64,000 nt of DNA from Glandiceps talaboti (GCF_964340395.1 NC_135564.1:6070861-6134860); one strand, 5' to 3'; shown: positions 12,985-24,957, counted from the first letter of the stretch. Notes: generated by a model from the sequence alone, not told the origin. A program made the numbers and translations.

Positions 12985-13945
12985 CAAATGTATTAATGAA
13001 CTTGGGGACTATTGCAGGAAAGGATGATATATACATACAGATGACCTAAAAGTGGGATATTTCTGCTAGGCTTGAATTATGCATTTGATTGACCTTTGAC
13101 CCCACTTTCTATTTTTGTTTACTGTGTAGTATATATACAGCTTGTTCTGTGCGTTATTTATATGACAAATACAGTGCTATGTAAATTAGGGTTATTCACC
13201 CCTACCATTATAGAGTATTGTATGCTACATCTAGGTATATATGTGTGTCTCATGAATCAGGTGTTCGATGATGAAGAAATAATATCATGAAACCTTTTCT
13301 CACTGTAAACTATTGCGATTCTGTGAATAATGATGCAAATTACTGTGGTTATATTCCTGTCAATTCAGACTAGTTTTTATTCAGTCCAGTACCTCTTCCG
13401 GTCAGTGTCAGCAAAATTTGTAGGAAAGTGGTGATTATTACTGACAACTTGCATTTACTAAGAGTAATGAGTTCCTGTATTAGCTCACTTAGTGCCATAC
13501 AACATTGAATATACCTGTTTCAAAATATAAATTGTTCTAATGCATCGATCACGACACATTTCAAAGGGAACTGATCTTTTTTTTTTTGGAAAATGTTAAC
13601 TGTCAAGATATTGTCACGCATGAACTTGAGTTCATTAGTGTACCAAAAAGAAAGCTATGGACTTTACTGTATACATGTACTTGTATCCATAACTTTTGTT
13701 AGACCATCAAGGCTGTTTAATCTACAGCTGTATTTCTTAGCACTTCACAAAGCTGATTTGATTTAAACCTTGCACAAATATGAGATACCATAAGGACCAA
13801 CTTGACCTCAAGGTTAAATCTTGATTCAAGTTTCTGAGACTTCCCTCTGACGGTGTTGTAACATGAAAACCATTACATCATAGATGTATGTGATCAAATC
13901 CTGTAGTATTTACAAGTTCAATATACTGAATTATTTGAGTCGCGT
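12985..13945. other. Unassigned stretch
   Basis: No gene, repeat or hairpin of note. Confidence 0.45.
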
Positions 13946-13950
13946 AACAG

Positions 13951-13967
13951 AGACAGACAGAGAAATT

Positions 13968-14033
<66 letters not shown>

Positions 14034-14188
14034 GAAATTGACAGACAGACAAACAGACAGACAAACAGACAGATAGACAGACAGAGAGAGACAGACAGAC
14101 AGACAGAGACAGATAGACAGACAGAGAGAGACAGACAGACAGACAAACAGACAGACAAACAGACAGACAAACAGACAGATAGACAGAC

Positions 14189-14225
<37 letters not shown>

Positions 14226-14288
14226 TAGACAGACAGAGAGAGACAGACAGACAGACAAACAGACAGACAAACAGACAGATAGACAGAC

Positions 14289-14321
<33 letters not shown>

Positions 14322-14422
14322 GACAGATAGACAGACAGACAGAGACAGACAGACAGACATGCTGACAAATTGAGACACTGAGACAGACAGACATGCTGAC
14401 TGTTTGACAGACAGACACAGAC
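13951..14422. repeat. (GACA)n array with higher-order structure
   Basis: About 470 bp of GACA units with ordered variants AACA, GATA and GAGA. The phrase GATAGACAGACAGAGAGAGA recurs several times at spacings of roughly 40-60 bp, so the array grew by copying blocks of several tetramers. The long frames across it (up to 193 codons, CLSV or DRQT repeats) are by-products. Confidence 0.95.
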
Positions 14423-14756
14423 GGCCCTCAAGTCTTCTAATTTCTACATTCTTGCACATATGATGTCACACTAAGTATTTGAACACATTTATTGACTTAG
14501 TTCAGTCAGTGAAATGTCAGGTAACTAGTTCAACATGTCAACATCAATATTTCACATAAAAAGACAGAATAGAGACCTATTAAATTTCTCATAAACAAGC
14601 CTACAGTCTGAACTAATGAGTGTATTGAGCTTGTAAACCCAAAACAATGAAAAGCTAAAAAGTTATCAACCCCAATCCCATCCACCCCCCAGTAAAAAGA
14701 TGATGCTACAATTATTGCAGCTAGTAGAAACCAGACCAAAGGACTTTCTACATCCA

Positions 14757-14830
<74 letters not shown>

Positions 14831-14848
14831 CGTCTGTCTGTCTGTCTT
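14757..14848. repeat. (CTGT)n microsatellite
   Basis: A CTGT array with two CCGT variants near its 3' end. It lies on the opposite strand sense to the array at 13951, about 330 bp away. Confidence 0.96.
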
Positions 14849-14899
14849 TCAAGGGAAGGATTCAGTTTGGATGAAGTGTACAAAAAAAGTACCTGGATT

Positions 14900-14917
14900 G
14901 GGGGGGGGGGGGGGGGG
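14900..14917. repeat. G homopolymer, 18 bases
   Basis: An uninterrupted G run, one of four G/C homopolymers of 15-27 bases in the window. Confidence 0.97.
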
Positions 14918-14969
14918 ACAGGAGGGGTTGGTTAAGTCAAATACAAGTATTCCTGAGTCATAACTCGGC

Positions 14970-16150
14970 ATTTGTATACAGTATACAATTACTGGATATT
15001 GTACACACATGATGCAAATGACACACACTAGCTTCTAACACTTAGACTAAATTTGAAAGTGCAAGGTACTATGTCACATAGTATGGCTTATAATTTATAG
15101 AAGTGGAAGGGTTACTCCCAAAGCTCCAACTTTTGATAGAATTATTTGAACCATGGTCATTCAATTTACTTACATAATACTCATTCTTGCATTGCCATAT
15201 TTCAACAGTGTCTGGGCCCCATATTATAATGCACATACCCAGTAACTAGGCAACCACTCATTGCGGGCCATGCATGGAAACCCACTTGGCATGATTCCAT
15301 GCGATGTACATACATGGTTTCAAGGCAACCACAGGGAATAGTACTGCAATTCCTATACTGTTACATACTACAACACACCCTTTCACCTCACAATTCAATA
15401 ATGTCATCTAAGGGATTACAGTTATGTTATCAGTACATCAAAAATAAAATCTCGAATTGCTTTTGTGCTGTGAATAAATTGAGCAGTTAGAATAAGTGGT
15501 GTTTATATTGTGTAGTGTATGAAAGATTTTCTTTTTTTTGTATGAATGAGGGAAGTTGATCAAAATAAGTTTTTATCAGTAGTCAATCACCAAGAGGTGC
15601 TGCAGAGCCATTGGTTCCAGTATTCATTTCTCCCACTGGTCTAGATGAAAAGTTTTACTGTTGTTTGGTGAAGGAGAAGAGGAAATTGCCTGGGTGGTGT
15701 CTGCATATCTATATCAGTATATGTTTCAGTTAATGAACGCAATGTGTTGAAACTGTATTATCTACAAAAAAGTGACATGTGAAGTAGACATTTTTGTCTC
15801 TTCAACCCAAATTATTTCTACATTATCAGGAATTAGTGTTGTTAGGTGGTGGCCGTGGTATTGTGTTGTACAAAGCAAATGGTTCTCAACTGAAGTGGTT
15901 ACATTATGGTATGTTGTGCTGATATTGTTTGACCTGTCCTTGTCAGACTGCAGTGTTGGTTGAGCACTTGATGCTTTCTGTGCCAGTACAGTAACATCAT
16001 GTCTTCCTTGGAATATTAATAGACAACTTACAACTTGGATAGTCAGGGATATCGTGTTGGAACCGGAATGTGAGGTAGGAGACTGCAGAGATTTGACATG
16101 GTATACCTTTGGTTGAAAAGATACATGTTTGAAATTTGTGGTCCTGAGTC
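14970..16150. other. Unassigned stretch
   Basis: Only a small inverted pair GCATGGAA/TTCCATGC (about 15273 and 15295) stands out. No gene is supported. Confidence 0.45.
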
Positions 16151-16164
16151 AATTGAATTTTAGT

Positions 16165-16395
16165 TTTTGACTACCAGATTCAATTTCCTGTGGTCCATTT
16201 GAACCTCTTAGTTTTTTGAGAAAGCAACAAAATTAAAGCTGAAGTTGGAAGAATTATGAAGTATTGTTCATGATCGCAATGTGTACATTATTCATTGGGT
16301 ATGTGTACATAAATTGGATTCGTTTGAGATTGACCACTATTATCATGCCGTGGACCACCGAAATCTAAAACTGGTAGTCCACATGGACCACTTAC
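16165..16395. mobile_element. Possible small inverted-repeat element H
   Basis: GACTACCAG followed by TTC..GTGGTCCA at about 16170-16200 is mirrored at 16345-16380, where the minus strand reads GGACTACCAG, then TTTCGGTGGTCCA. The arms are about 30 bp and imperfect, with about 150 bp between them. No clear target duplication. Confidence 0.45.
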
Positions 16396-16582
16396 TATTA
16401 AAGAAGTAAATGTTGAACCTGGCATGTAGGGTTGAGATTAGACTCAGGATTATTGCTGTTAAAGCGCATCACAGTAACACGTCAATGAATTATTAGCCCT
16501 ATTTAGTCGATGAGGGCCTACAGTACAAGGAAGGATATTCGAGTACAATTATACGATAGATATTGGTACATACAAAATAGTC

Positions 16583-16701
16583 CCTGTAGTGATGCTCCCG
16601 AGGAATGTCAGAGAGTCTTGGTTGAGATGTGAGACCAAGACCTGTAGCAATGCTCCCAAGGACTGTGAGACAGTCTTGGTCGAGCTGCGAGACCAAGACA
16701 A
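16583..16701. repeat. 58-bp tandem duplication with internal hairpin
   Basis: CCTGTAG(T/C) followed by (G/A)ATGCTCCC starts units at 16583 and 16641. In the second unit GTCTTGGTC and GACCAAGAC form a 9-bp stem around 9 bases (16673-16699); the first unit has a mismatched version. A 65-codon minus-strand frame here is not considered real. Confidence 0.75.
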
Positions 16702-17625
16702 GTCTCGTCTGTGGGTTAGAGAAAGTAGGACGTCATTGTATACATTCCTATAATGTGGCTTATTATATTTTCACTGGTGTCTGTTTTCTGCAAAAATGAT
16801 ATCCTGGTGAGAATCAAGACTTCCTGTGTTTCCTTTCAGTTCTATAACTTCTATCATTAAAAGTAAAAATATACAAGAAGTCCACTGAACGTGAGACAAA
16901 TATGATTTTGAGTGAAATTGAAGCATGCCACGGATTGAAATTAATAAGTTTGATATTTCATCTAAAACTTTCAAAACCAGCCGATCCACTTCCAGTGTCT
17001 GGTGAAAGAGCTAACAGAACTACCTTAGTAATAGTATGATTGATACGACATTTTATACCAGCATGTTTCTCCGTTTTGTCTCGATTCATGACTCACGGCA
17101 CGTAAATGGATGGTTTCCATCTGATACAATGATTGTATCTCTGTCTGTTGATTGTATTAGCATTCCTTAACATCTAAGAATAAATGTCATGACATCCATG
17201 ATTCTAAAAATAACAGAAGCAACATGTAGTAATAGATCAATGAAATCTAATGGTTGCCGCAGAAGTTGAAGTTTTTGTCGTGACACCATTATTTGCCTTC
17301 AAACATTTCGGTACAATTCTGTGCTTGATTGATTCCTGTAATAGTAAGCTGTCATCGGATCTCATAATTAGTTGGTATTGTGGAAGTATGGTAGGGTTTT
17401 GTACGTTGTAAACGCTACATTAGCTCAGTCAGTCAACCATAACATAACCATCTGGTGGGAGATAAGTTTCACCTCAAGGTTTAATTGACTTACATCATTT
17501 ACTGTTATTGTGCTAAGAATAGGGATTTTATGAGAACCAGTGTATTCTAAGAGGAATTTATGATAGAGTTGATACTTTCATAAAAGTATTCAAATAATCA
17601 TACTATAAACATAATGTAAAAAAAG
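16702..17625. other. Unassigned stretch
   Basis: No gene or repeat was found. A 72-codon minus-strand frame at 16771-16989 has no recognisable features. Confidence 0.4.
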
Positions 17626-17629
17626 ATTA

Positions 17630-17968
17630 AAGTGGCCATATGGATGAGAATTTGGTATTTATTTTGGATTTTTATTTGATAAAACAGCTTCACCATGTTT
17701 TTCTACTTGAAAAAATAATGTGAAATAACATATACCAAGTCCATGTTCACATCTCAATAAACGGCAAAACATTAAACAATGTGTAAAATTGTACGTACAA
17801 TAACAAACTTTTTACACTTTTTGCATCTTTTTGCAATGTATTGAGTTATGAACATGGACTTGGTATATGTTATTTTGCATTATTTTTTCAAGTAGAAAAA
17901 CATGGTGAAGCTGTTTTATCAAATAAAAATCCAAAATAAATACCAAATTCTCATCCATATGGCCACTT
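17630..17968. mobile_element. Palindromic MITE family D (TA target duplication)
   Basis: A 339-bp element made of two 131-bp arms (17630-17760 and 17838-17968) differing at only about four positions, around a 77-bp centre. The ends read AAGTGGCCATATGGATGAG and its complement, flanked by TA at 17628-17629 and 17969-17970. TA flanks and long arms fit Tc1/mariner-type MITEs. Near-identical arms imply recent origin or arm-to-arm gene conversion. No coding capacity. Confidence 0.88.
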
Positions 17969-17984
17969 TAATTGTGAATAATTT

Positions 17985-18085
17985 CAGTCTTGTGAGAATG
18001 AATATTCATGGACTCTGGTTCATACTTAGTGAAAATTTCTCCTCGGAGTCAAAACATTTCTTGGAAGCAAATCCAAAATTTTTGC
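17985..18085 (+). repeat. Dispersed repeat family W, copy 1
   Basis: The run from GAGAATGAATATTCATGGAC through ATACTTAGTGAAAATTTCTC and CATTTCTTGGAA to AAATTTTTG matches 24858-24957 with small gaps. The unit is about 100 bp with no visible termini. Overlapping frames up to 109 codons are unconvincing. Confidence 0.55.
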
Positions 18086-18765
18086 TGACGTCTCATCACC
18101 ATCATGAGTATACATTTTTGTACTTCATACTAGCTATTTCAGTTTTGATGTCCGAGTCATTGTCAGAGTCACGGGAATTCATTCTGAACTATGTGCATGT
18201 GTGTGTAGTTCAGTTCGAATTGAAAAAATAAGTTGTGTCACTTGTAGTTCTGTCAGTATAAATTTAACAAAATTGCCCCACATGTAGTTCAGTTCAAATT
18301 GAACCAAGTTATCTTGATTGCAGCAGGTTTTTATGAGGGGTTTAGATTGCAAAACATGGTGAGTGGTACTTTTGGACAAAAGTGTTCAGATGTAAATTTT
18401 CTTGAAAATCTTGCCTTTGACTACACTCCTTCATGATATACTTCACAGTATGTACAATGTACATATACACTTGTAGAGTGTACATGTCAGCCAAGTTGTC
18501 ATTCAGACAAAATCAATATTCTAGAAAAAAGTTATTGAGCAAAATGTATTTTCTGCAGATGACATGCTGCAAAGACTAAAGCCCACACCATATGGAAAGG
18601 GTACTGTACATGATTTCCCAATACATCTACATTGTAAATACTAGCTGTATGTAGTTCTCTACATTGCACTCTTATACTTATTGCTTGAGTGTCTAGAATG
18701 TATCGTTCATTTAAACCATAGAAGTGTCTTCTCCAATGTCTAAATTTTACAATGTAAGTTTCCCC
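18086..18765. other. Unassigned stretch with a short repeat
   Basis: TAGTTCAGTTC(G/A)AATTGAA occurs at about 18207 and 18283 and is itself nearly self-complementary. Otherwise nothing is assigned; the 99-codon minus-strand frame at 18532-18831 runs into family R. Confidence 0.4.
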
Positions 18766-18769
18766 TGGC

Positions 18770-18935
18770 ACTTCATGCACATGCAAAGAGGTCATAAAAC
18801 TATTCTTATCAAACCATGGTGTGTAGTACAAGTCTTTGCTTTTCCAAACTGCTGTGCCAAGTGTTATTAATCTGATTCATTAGTTTACTGTTCCTGTTTG
18901 TAACAGGTTCTGTTCGTCCACGATCTGATGTCAGC
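18770..18935 (+). repeat. Dispersed repeat family R, copy 1
   Basis: Landmarks shared with the other copies, in order: AAAGAGGTCATAAAACTATT, CTTATCAAACCATGG, TAGTACAAGTCTTTGCTTTT, CTGTGCCAAGTGTTATTAAT and TTTACTGTTCCTGT. The family consensus is roughly 130-160 bp. No coding frame or terminal repeats are visible. Confidence 0.6.
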
Positions 18936-20550
18936 AGTTGTAAAATTGTCTGGTGTCTGAGATGAAATCTGAGAACCAGGAATTAAAACCTTGGCCTTAA
19001 AACAACCTGCATATATGTAGGTTATTTCATGTTAGCATTTTAAAATCATTGACATGTGAACAGTGCTTAATTTCAAAAAGAAATAAAGTAGTTCACATAT
19101 TTGCCATATGTGTGTTTTCAGCCGTTACAAACAGACAGACAAGACTATAGACAGACAGACAGACAGAGTCATCTAAGACGATAGTACGTAGTATGAAGCT
19201 ACATCGGTATGTCAAACATACAGGATATGTGACATGTCAAACTCTGAGGTACAAATGTATTTTGTATGATGGTATATCAGTAGATAAAATACAGGACAGA
19301 GACTAAGAACTTTATAGCATTTACACTAGGTATTAGGAAATATGAAAGCTATGTAACCTCCTCCCCATCACCAGCCACTTTTTCTACTCGTTGTCATTCT
19401 TGTACATTTGTGCATGTAAAGTTTGGTAATCTGTAAGGTCATCATGAAAATCTTGACTTTTTTCAAGCATCATGCCAAAGGTATGAATTGAATTTGTCTG
19501 AATTGTTGGCATACTGTCAGGTTGTTAGGGTTGCTGGCCTGTAAAAGTATGATGACAGAATTTCACTACATATAAAGGAGACGTGCAAATAGTACAATTC
19601 AACACGTACATTGTACGCCAACAAAAAGACAAAGCTGAGCTTCTGTGCAATGCTCATTAACTGCCCACACCAGTTAGAAGTTTGAACCGGCTCAACCGTT
19701 GCCATGGTTATGTCCACAGAAAGCATGCCAATGCATGTATAGTACCGTAAAAGAAACGAATGTACTGGAATTTGAATGAATTGTAAATATAAGTCTGCAT
19801 TCTGAAGATTTGAAAACTTGGACCAACGAAGTGGAGAATTTTCCAGTTGGAAGTTTTCAAGTTTTGCTAGAGGTAAGAGGATAAGTTTCTATGGCTAAGG
19901 CCTCAATGAAGCAGTTGAATATGGAGTGTTATGTCTAACGGTTTTGTTTTGAAATCGGAGTATGCTTGAAAGAACAAGAATTATATGGTTAGTGAAGCAT
20001 ATTACAAGGAGACAGGTAAATTAGGGCATTGGTGTAAATAGTCTAGAGGGTAGGGTTTGTCTCTGAGGTGCACAGTTAGACGTGGGGTTCTTTGGGTCAT
20101 AGATTCTTGGGATCAAATTCACTGCAAGCAGGTTTGCATTACGTTTGACAGTTGTAAGTGTTTACAAACAAGTGAAGGAAACAGTACAATGATAGGTATG
20201 CAGTAGTACCACAGGTTTTGAAGTCGTAAAATGTTCATTTGGAATCTGGAGAATGTTTTAAAAAGTGTTGCTTTGTACTGAGAATGAAAGCATCATGAAC
20301 TGATATCAACTTTGTCAGTTAATTTAAGTTTTACAACCAGTGACAGGCAAGCAGTTACAAACAGAACTTGTCACAAATAGGGAAAGTAAATAGATGACTT
20401 TCCTAACATTTGGCACAGCAAGTCAGAACTGCAGATATTTTTATTACATTTCATGGTTTGATAAGAACACTCGCAAGGCCTTTTTATATACAAAATGTAA
20501 TGGCTAACATTCACAAACAAATTTCAAGTCGTTGTCGCCCCCCCCTCCCC
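18936..20550. other. Unassigned stretch
   Basis: A short interrupted GACA run at 19128-19168 and a small inverted pair GAAAACTTGG/CAAGTTTT near 19810-19865 are the only patterns. No gene is supported. Confidence 0.4.
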
Positions 20551-20554
20551 ATTT

Positions 20555-20675
20555 TATGTCAACATAAAGAGGCCATAAAACTGTTCCTATCAAACTATCA
20601 ACATGTAATACAAGTCTCTGTAGTTTTAACATACTGTGCAAAGTGTTCATTCATATATTTACTCATGTATATTTC
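20555..20675 (+). repeat. Dispersed repeat family R, copy 2
   Basis: AAAGAGGCCATAAAACTGTT, CCTATCAAACTATCAACATG, TAATACAAGTCTCTGTAGTT, CTGTGCAAAGTGTT and ATATTTACTCATG align with copy 1. It is shorter and more diverged at the 3' end. Confidence 0.5.
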
Positions 20676-20778
20676 ATTCATATATCTATCTATAGCAAGT
20701 TCCGCTTGTAACTGCTTGCCTGTCACTTGTTGTACAAGTTTAGAACCCTTTCAATCACCAGAAAACATGATCTGTCTA

Positions 20779-20880
20779 GCCAATAGATTGTGTCAGATAG
20801 CCAAGTCTTTGGGCTAGTGAGGGAGTCCAGCCAGTAGATTGTGTCAGATAGCCAAGTCTTTGGGCTAGTGAGGGAGTCCC
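20779..20880. repeat. 51-bp tandem duplication with AGATAGCCAAGTCTTTGGGC core
   Basis: Two nearly identical units at 20779 and 20830. The core GTCAGATAGCCAAGTCT is the reverse complement of the core of the 47-bp array at 45424-45645, so the two arrays derive from one dispersed sequence. Confidence 0.85.
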
Positions 20881-21041
20881 ATTTTTTCAAAACTAGTACA
20901 GATTTCCAAAACTTGGTTTGTGTAATAATTGGCTTGTAAGTCGTATCATAATTTTGGTTGTGAAACCCAGTATAGTAACAGAACATGGGAAATTAGACTT
21001 CTAAAACTTGCAAAGATTCCCATATCTATTTCTTACATAGG

Positions 21042-21088
21042 TTCCTACAAAATTATGGTAAAGAACCTTAACCATAATTTTGTAGGGA
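21042..21088. repeat. Near-perfect hairpin
   Basis: TTCCTACAAAATTATGGTAA and its complement (about 21069-21088) flank a centre of only a few bases around GAACC. A third related phrase ACTTTGTAGGGAA follows at 21112. It may be a relic of a small palindromic element. Confidence 0.7.
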
Positions 21089-21099
21089 AATCTACATGA

Positions 21100-21865
21100 G
21101 AATCGTTACCAAAACTTTGTAGGGAACTCACATAAGACCTTGAAAAGTCAGGTGTATACTACTTTTGTAGCTAAACAAGTTACAAAAGTTCTAATCTCTA
21201 AAGAGTTGTGGCAGTCATGTACTTAGCCTCTTGGAGCCAAACTTCAGCCAGAGACTTTATTTGTACATATTGGATTTCCATCATTCAGAGTATATCATAG
21301 GATCTAGTTTCTCTGTGGTTAACCACACAAAGACTTCTTATCTGAACAAAGAAGGTTATTATTGTTTACAAGTATGTGCCAATATTTATCAAGTTTTCAC
21401 CAAGTACAATGGCTGAACAGAATCAGGACAGGTGATTTTATTGTTCACATACAATTATTGTTCTATAAGCTTTCATATGGGTCTATGTAGTGTTGAAAGT
21501 AATGTGAACAAAACTAAGTTAGGAAGAGTTATAGGGATGGTTGGATTGATGTCATCTGACACTGGAAATATGGTAATACTTGACGTTTACATGATATTTG
21601 ATAATAGTGTGTGTAAATTGATCTCACTGGGAATGATAGATGGTCAATATCATTGAGAGTTGAATTTATTGATGCAGAGTTCCTATGTACATGTGCATGT
21701 ACAGTTCTACGCAATGTGTTACACAGTGCAAATGTGTGCCTACAACCCAAGACTACGTATTCACAGGTATTGAGAGGTTACAACTGGTATTTAAAACGTC
21801 CCCCACAACCCAAGACTGTGTTCACTCTACATGTATGTGTTAAAATAGGGCCATTTTAATGCACC
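21100..21865. other. Unassigned stretch
   Basis: ACAACCCAAGACT occurs at about 21740 and 21796. No gene is supported; several 60-76 codon frames lack features. Confidence 0.4.
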
Positions 21866-21869
21866 TGTA

Positions 21870-22255
21870 AAGAGTTACACATTGTTAATGCCTCCCTCCC
21901 CCTTCCCCCATTCTAAATTTATCCACTGATATTTGAGTGGTTATATGTGGTCAATCTTCCCTCCCCACCACGCATGACTCTACAAATACATGTACATGCA
22001 TCTACTGTCATTGAATCATAACACATTCTTTATGTCCCCTTCCTCCTCACTACCTTCCAGGTATATTCATTCACTTATTGAGGGTTTATACATTGTAAAT
22101 TTGTCCGACAACCTGGCGCTGCTCATATCCACTGCTGTAGAGGGCTAGGGCTCACATTTACATAGTTGATGCCCCCCCCCCCCCCCCCCCCATCTCCTCA
22201 TTACCATAGACTCTACCCATATCTACTGAATAAAAATACTGTACCACTCATCTAC
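21870..22255. repeat. Highly diverged C-rich tandem repeat with poly-C
   Basis: Five units of about 70 bp can be laid out (starting near 21880, 21950, 22019, 22091 and 22160), each with a C-rich block (CCTCCCTCCCCC, CTTCCCTCCCCACC, TCCCCTTCCTCCTCAC and so on) and ending near CCACTG/CTACTG. Uninterrupted C runs from 22172 to 22191. The array call is tentative; the homopolymer is certain. Confidence 0.45.
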
Positions 22256-24115
22256 AAAAAATTTCTGTCAAAAAAAAAGCAAGTTATAGATTTTCCAGGT
22301 AGAGGTAAATTCATTGTTACCCTGTATTTACATATTTTCACATGCTCTCGGTTGATAACAGTAAGGTCATACTCACAGGAGGTCAGACAAATATAGAGAT
22401 AGTATCATTCTGATAAAATTTATCACAATATAATGACAAATTGTAAAACTGGTTTGTCGTAAAGAAGTCCTTAATCCACTGTATTATCGTCTACTCTTTA
22501 GCATGGCACATACTCAGCTTGTTCAAATCGATGGGACTTCTCTAATTTTGTTTCCAATGATCGGATTCAGTATAAAGGATACGTGATTTAGAATAAAGCA
22601 TGTCTTTTCAAAGATGGCCACATGTGGAGAAGAGTTATAAGAAATTATGCATGATACAGGAACAAAAACAATATTGCCTCGGAGGCTTGTGCCAGTTAAT
22701 GTTGTAAAATACAAAGTCTAATAGGCAGCTAGTTTACAAACATTGGAGGACAAGCATTAGATATCTTAGAAAGCTTTCAATTTGGATTATTCATCGACAA
22801 CAATGTGTTAGATTCTATACATAATGTCAGAAAAATTGATTTTGGTTGTGTGAATTTTTAGCTGATACGGTTTGGTATAGAACACTTTTGTTGAAAGTAT
22901 ATCAGTCTGATTAGTATCTGATTTGGGAATATGGCTTGATTAATTTATTTACCTCCATTTTTTTTATATAATGTTATTTTTTCTCTATGGATTTCAGCAT
23001 GTTTCATTTCATCTCTGAAGTGTTAATGTCTGCAACTTGCAAGCAATAAAATTTGTAGAGTATAACTGTGTAAGCCCAAACTCTTAAAAATAATTGACCC
23101 AACACGTAGAAGTGTGACCAGAAGACATGACTGTATTTTTATATGTATTCTTTGGGTACTGATTATTGGACTGTACCATTACTAGTAGGGTGATGCATGG
23201 AGTTCAAATTGAGGGGCTAATCCAAAGTTGGCTGAATCATGTCGTGTATATCATATTATAATATTGTACATTGTATGATAGGTCATATTTTCAGAAATGT
23301 CAATTTGCCACAATTCTTTCTGGTGCCACAATATATTAGCTGTTCCCAAGATGTGACCTTTGACCTATCACCATGAGGTCAACCAAAGGTCAGTCCCTGA
23401 GGAAGCACGATAAAGGTTAATCCGATCTGCTTGTTTTGAATAATGTACTTTAGCTGACATTTAACGTAATCGTGGAGTTTATAAAGCGTGTGTGAAAGTA
23501 TGGATACAATATCAATTCAGTTTTAGAAACCTCATAACAGCTTCCATATGTTGTGTCCTGATAATGATATGGAAATCAAAGGTTTGGAAACTGAGTCACT
23601 ACTGAGTTTTAGTTTAGTTTGTCATATCGTGACATTGATAGAGTGCCTGGTTTAACAATACTTGGAACTTTTATTTCCATCAGACATTGTGTTGTTGTTA
23701 AAGTTCAGGAAACCCACATATGATAAAAATTATGTCGATTTATGATAGTTTTGGTTCCTCCAATATTATTGCAGTATTTTTTGCAAAAGGTTTGTGAAAC
23801 TCGGTAACACTAGGAGGAAGAAATATGATAAAATGTGTAGACTTTTCTAGATCTTGTTATGTATTCTGTATTAAAAGTACATTGGGAGAACTCACATTGG
23901 TATAACCTACTTTTATAAATACATGTCCTGTCCGCTTAAAACACGACTATTCCTACATTAACTTTTCCTGGCTTTTAGATCCTTTGTAACAAAGCAGGGG
24001 AATGTTGTGATAAATTTGTACTCTTCTTTATATATGTGTAAAGATGATAGGAAAGGAGCTTCAGAAGAAGTCGTTGTACAAACAGCGACAAACGAGCATT
24101 TAGAAGTGGAGCTTG
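22256..24115. other. Unassigned AT-rich stretch
   Basis: I see no gene, RNA or repeat. A coding-looking stretch at 24030-24120 is discussed among the rejected items. Confidence 0.4.
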
Positions 24116-24119
24116 ATCC

Positions 24120-24250
24120 AAGCAGAGAAAGTAAACAAGTGAATTGGATTAATAACACTGGGCACAGCATGTTGGAAGTATGGAGATGTGTTTCACAATC
24201 ACATTCCATCATTTGATAAGAACAGTTTTATGCTCTCTCTATGTGCACAT
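24120..24250 (-). repeat. Dispersed repeat family R, copy 3 (left arm of head-to-head pair)
   Basis: Read on the minus strand: GAGAGCATAAAACTGTTCTT, ATCAAATGATGGAATGTGA, CCAACATGCTGTGCCCAGTG, TTATTAATCCAATTCACTTG and TTTACTTTCTCTG. It is the mirror image of copy 4, with about 40 bp between them, so the pair forms an inverted repeat of about 130-bp arms. Confidence 0.65.
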
Positions 24251-24287
24251 GAAGGGAACTTAAAATTCATTTTGTGAATGTGAACTA

Positions 24288-24418
24288 TAAAGAGGTGAAA
24301 CAACTCTTCTATCTAATGATGGAATGTTATACTTGACTTTGTACTCCAACATGCTGTACATAGCAAGTGTTATTAATCCAATTCAGTTGTTTACTTTCCC
24401 TGTAATAGTAATAAGTTC
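24288..24418 (+). repeat. Dispersed repeat family R, copy 4 (right arm)
   Basis: AAAGAGGTGAAACAACTCTT, CTATCTAATGATGGAATG, CCAACATGCTGTACATAGC, AAGTGTTATTAATCCAATTC and TTTACTTTCCCTGTAATAG. The pair suggests that the complete element is a long inverted-repeat transposon of which copies 1 and 2 are single arms. Confidence 0.65.
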
Positions 24419-24844
24419 CTTTGGTCAAGTCTTCCCTGTGGCTGGATGTACTCTGGCTGAGTGAGAATACCTACATGTTCATATATCCCTTCCTTCCTGA
24501 CAATATGTACAATTACAGACGGCAAGTCGTTAGCTAGGAGACAGACACAGTAGGTGTTCACGATATCAGTGTCAAGTTTACTCATTAAAGAACTCTAGCT
24601 AGGCATAAAAGGAAGCAAATTGTAAGCAAATTGATGGCTCATTTCTCAGAATTAGAACAGTGTAATGATACTTACTTGTAGTAATTATGCTGTATCCTTG
24701 AAATGTCTTGATTTAGAGTATTACTTTAAATTAATTCTATTTATATATGTCAGGGTCATTGTTGATTTAAATTTTCACACTGACTGGATTCTACCCATGT
24801 GATGTTTAAACAAGTTACTCAATATCAGATTTGCACCAGACTAT

Positions 24845-24957
24845 ACCAATATATGCGAGAATGAAATGTCTATGGACGCTGGGGTTAATACTTAGTAATG
24901 AAAATTTCTACTCACACAGTCAAACATTTCTTGGAAAGGAATCCATATTTTTGTCAG
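24845..24957 (+). repeat. Dispersed repeat family W, copy 2
   Basis: GCGAGAATGAAATGTCTATG, AATACTTAGTAATGAAAATT, TCTACTCACACAGTCAAACA and TTTCTTGGAAAGGAATCCAT align with copy 1 at 17985-18085. It lies just upstream of a P copy, but copy 1 does not, so the two families appear separate. Confidence 0.55.

Noticed and set aside
13878-14459. Frames up to 193 codons of CLSV or DRQT repeats
   Set aside because: They are translations of a GACA/CTGT microsatellite. The same applies to poly-TH, CV, YIHT, MYVC and IY frames at 7749, 8060, 26019, 35041, 37330, 38322, 43000, 57000 and 61748.
20055-20125. Box B-like GGGATCAAATTC after GGTTTGTCTCTGAGG
   Set aside because: The spacing and box A are poor and the flanks do not match the SINE.
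24007-24216. 69-codon plus-strand frame with a coding-like segment (DDRKGASEEVVVQTATNEHL)
   Set aside because: It looked like an exon, with an AAAG acceptor and AGAAA|GTAAAC donor. However, its 3' half is the inverted arm of repeat R (24120-24250) and the minus strand is equally open, so a transposon origin is more likely.
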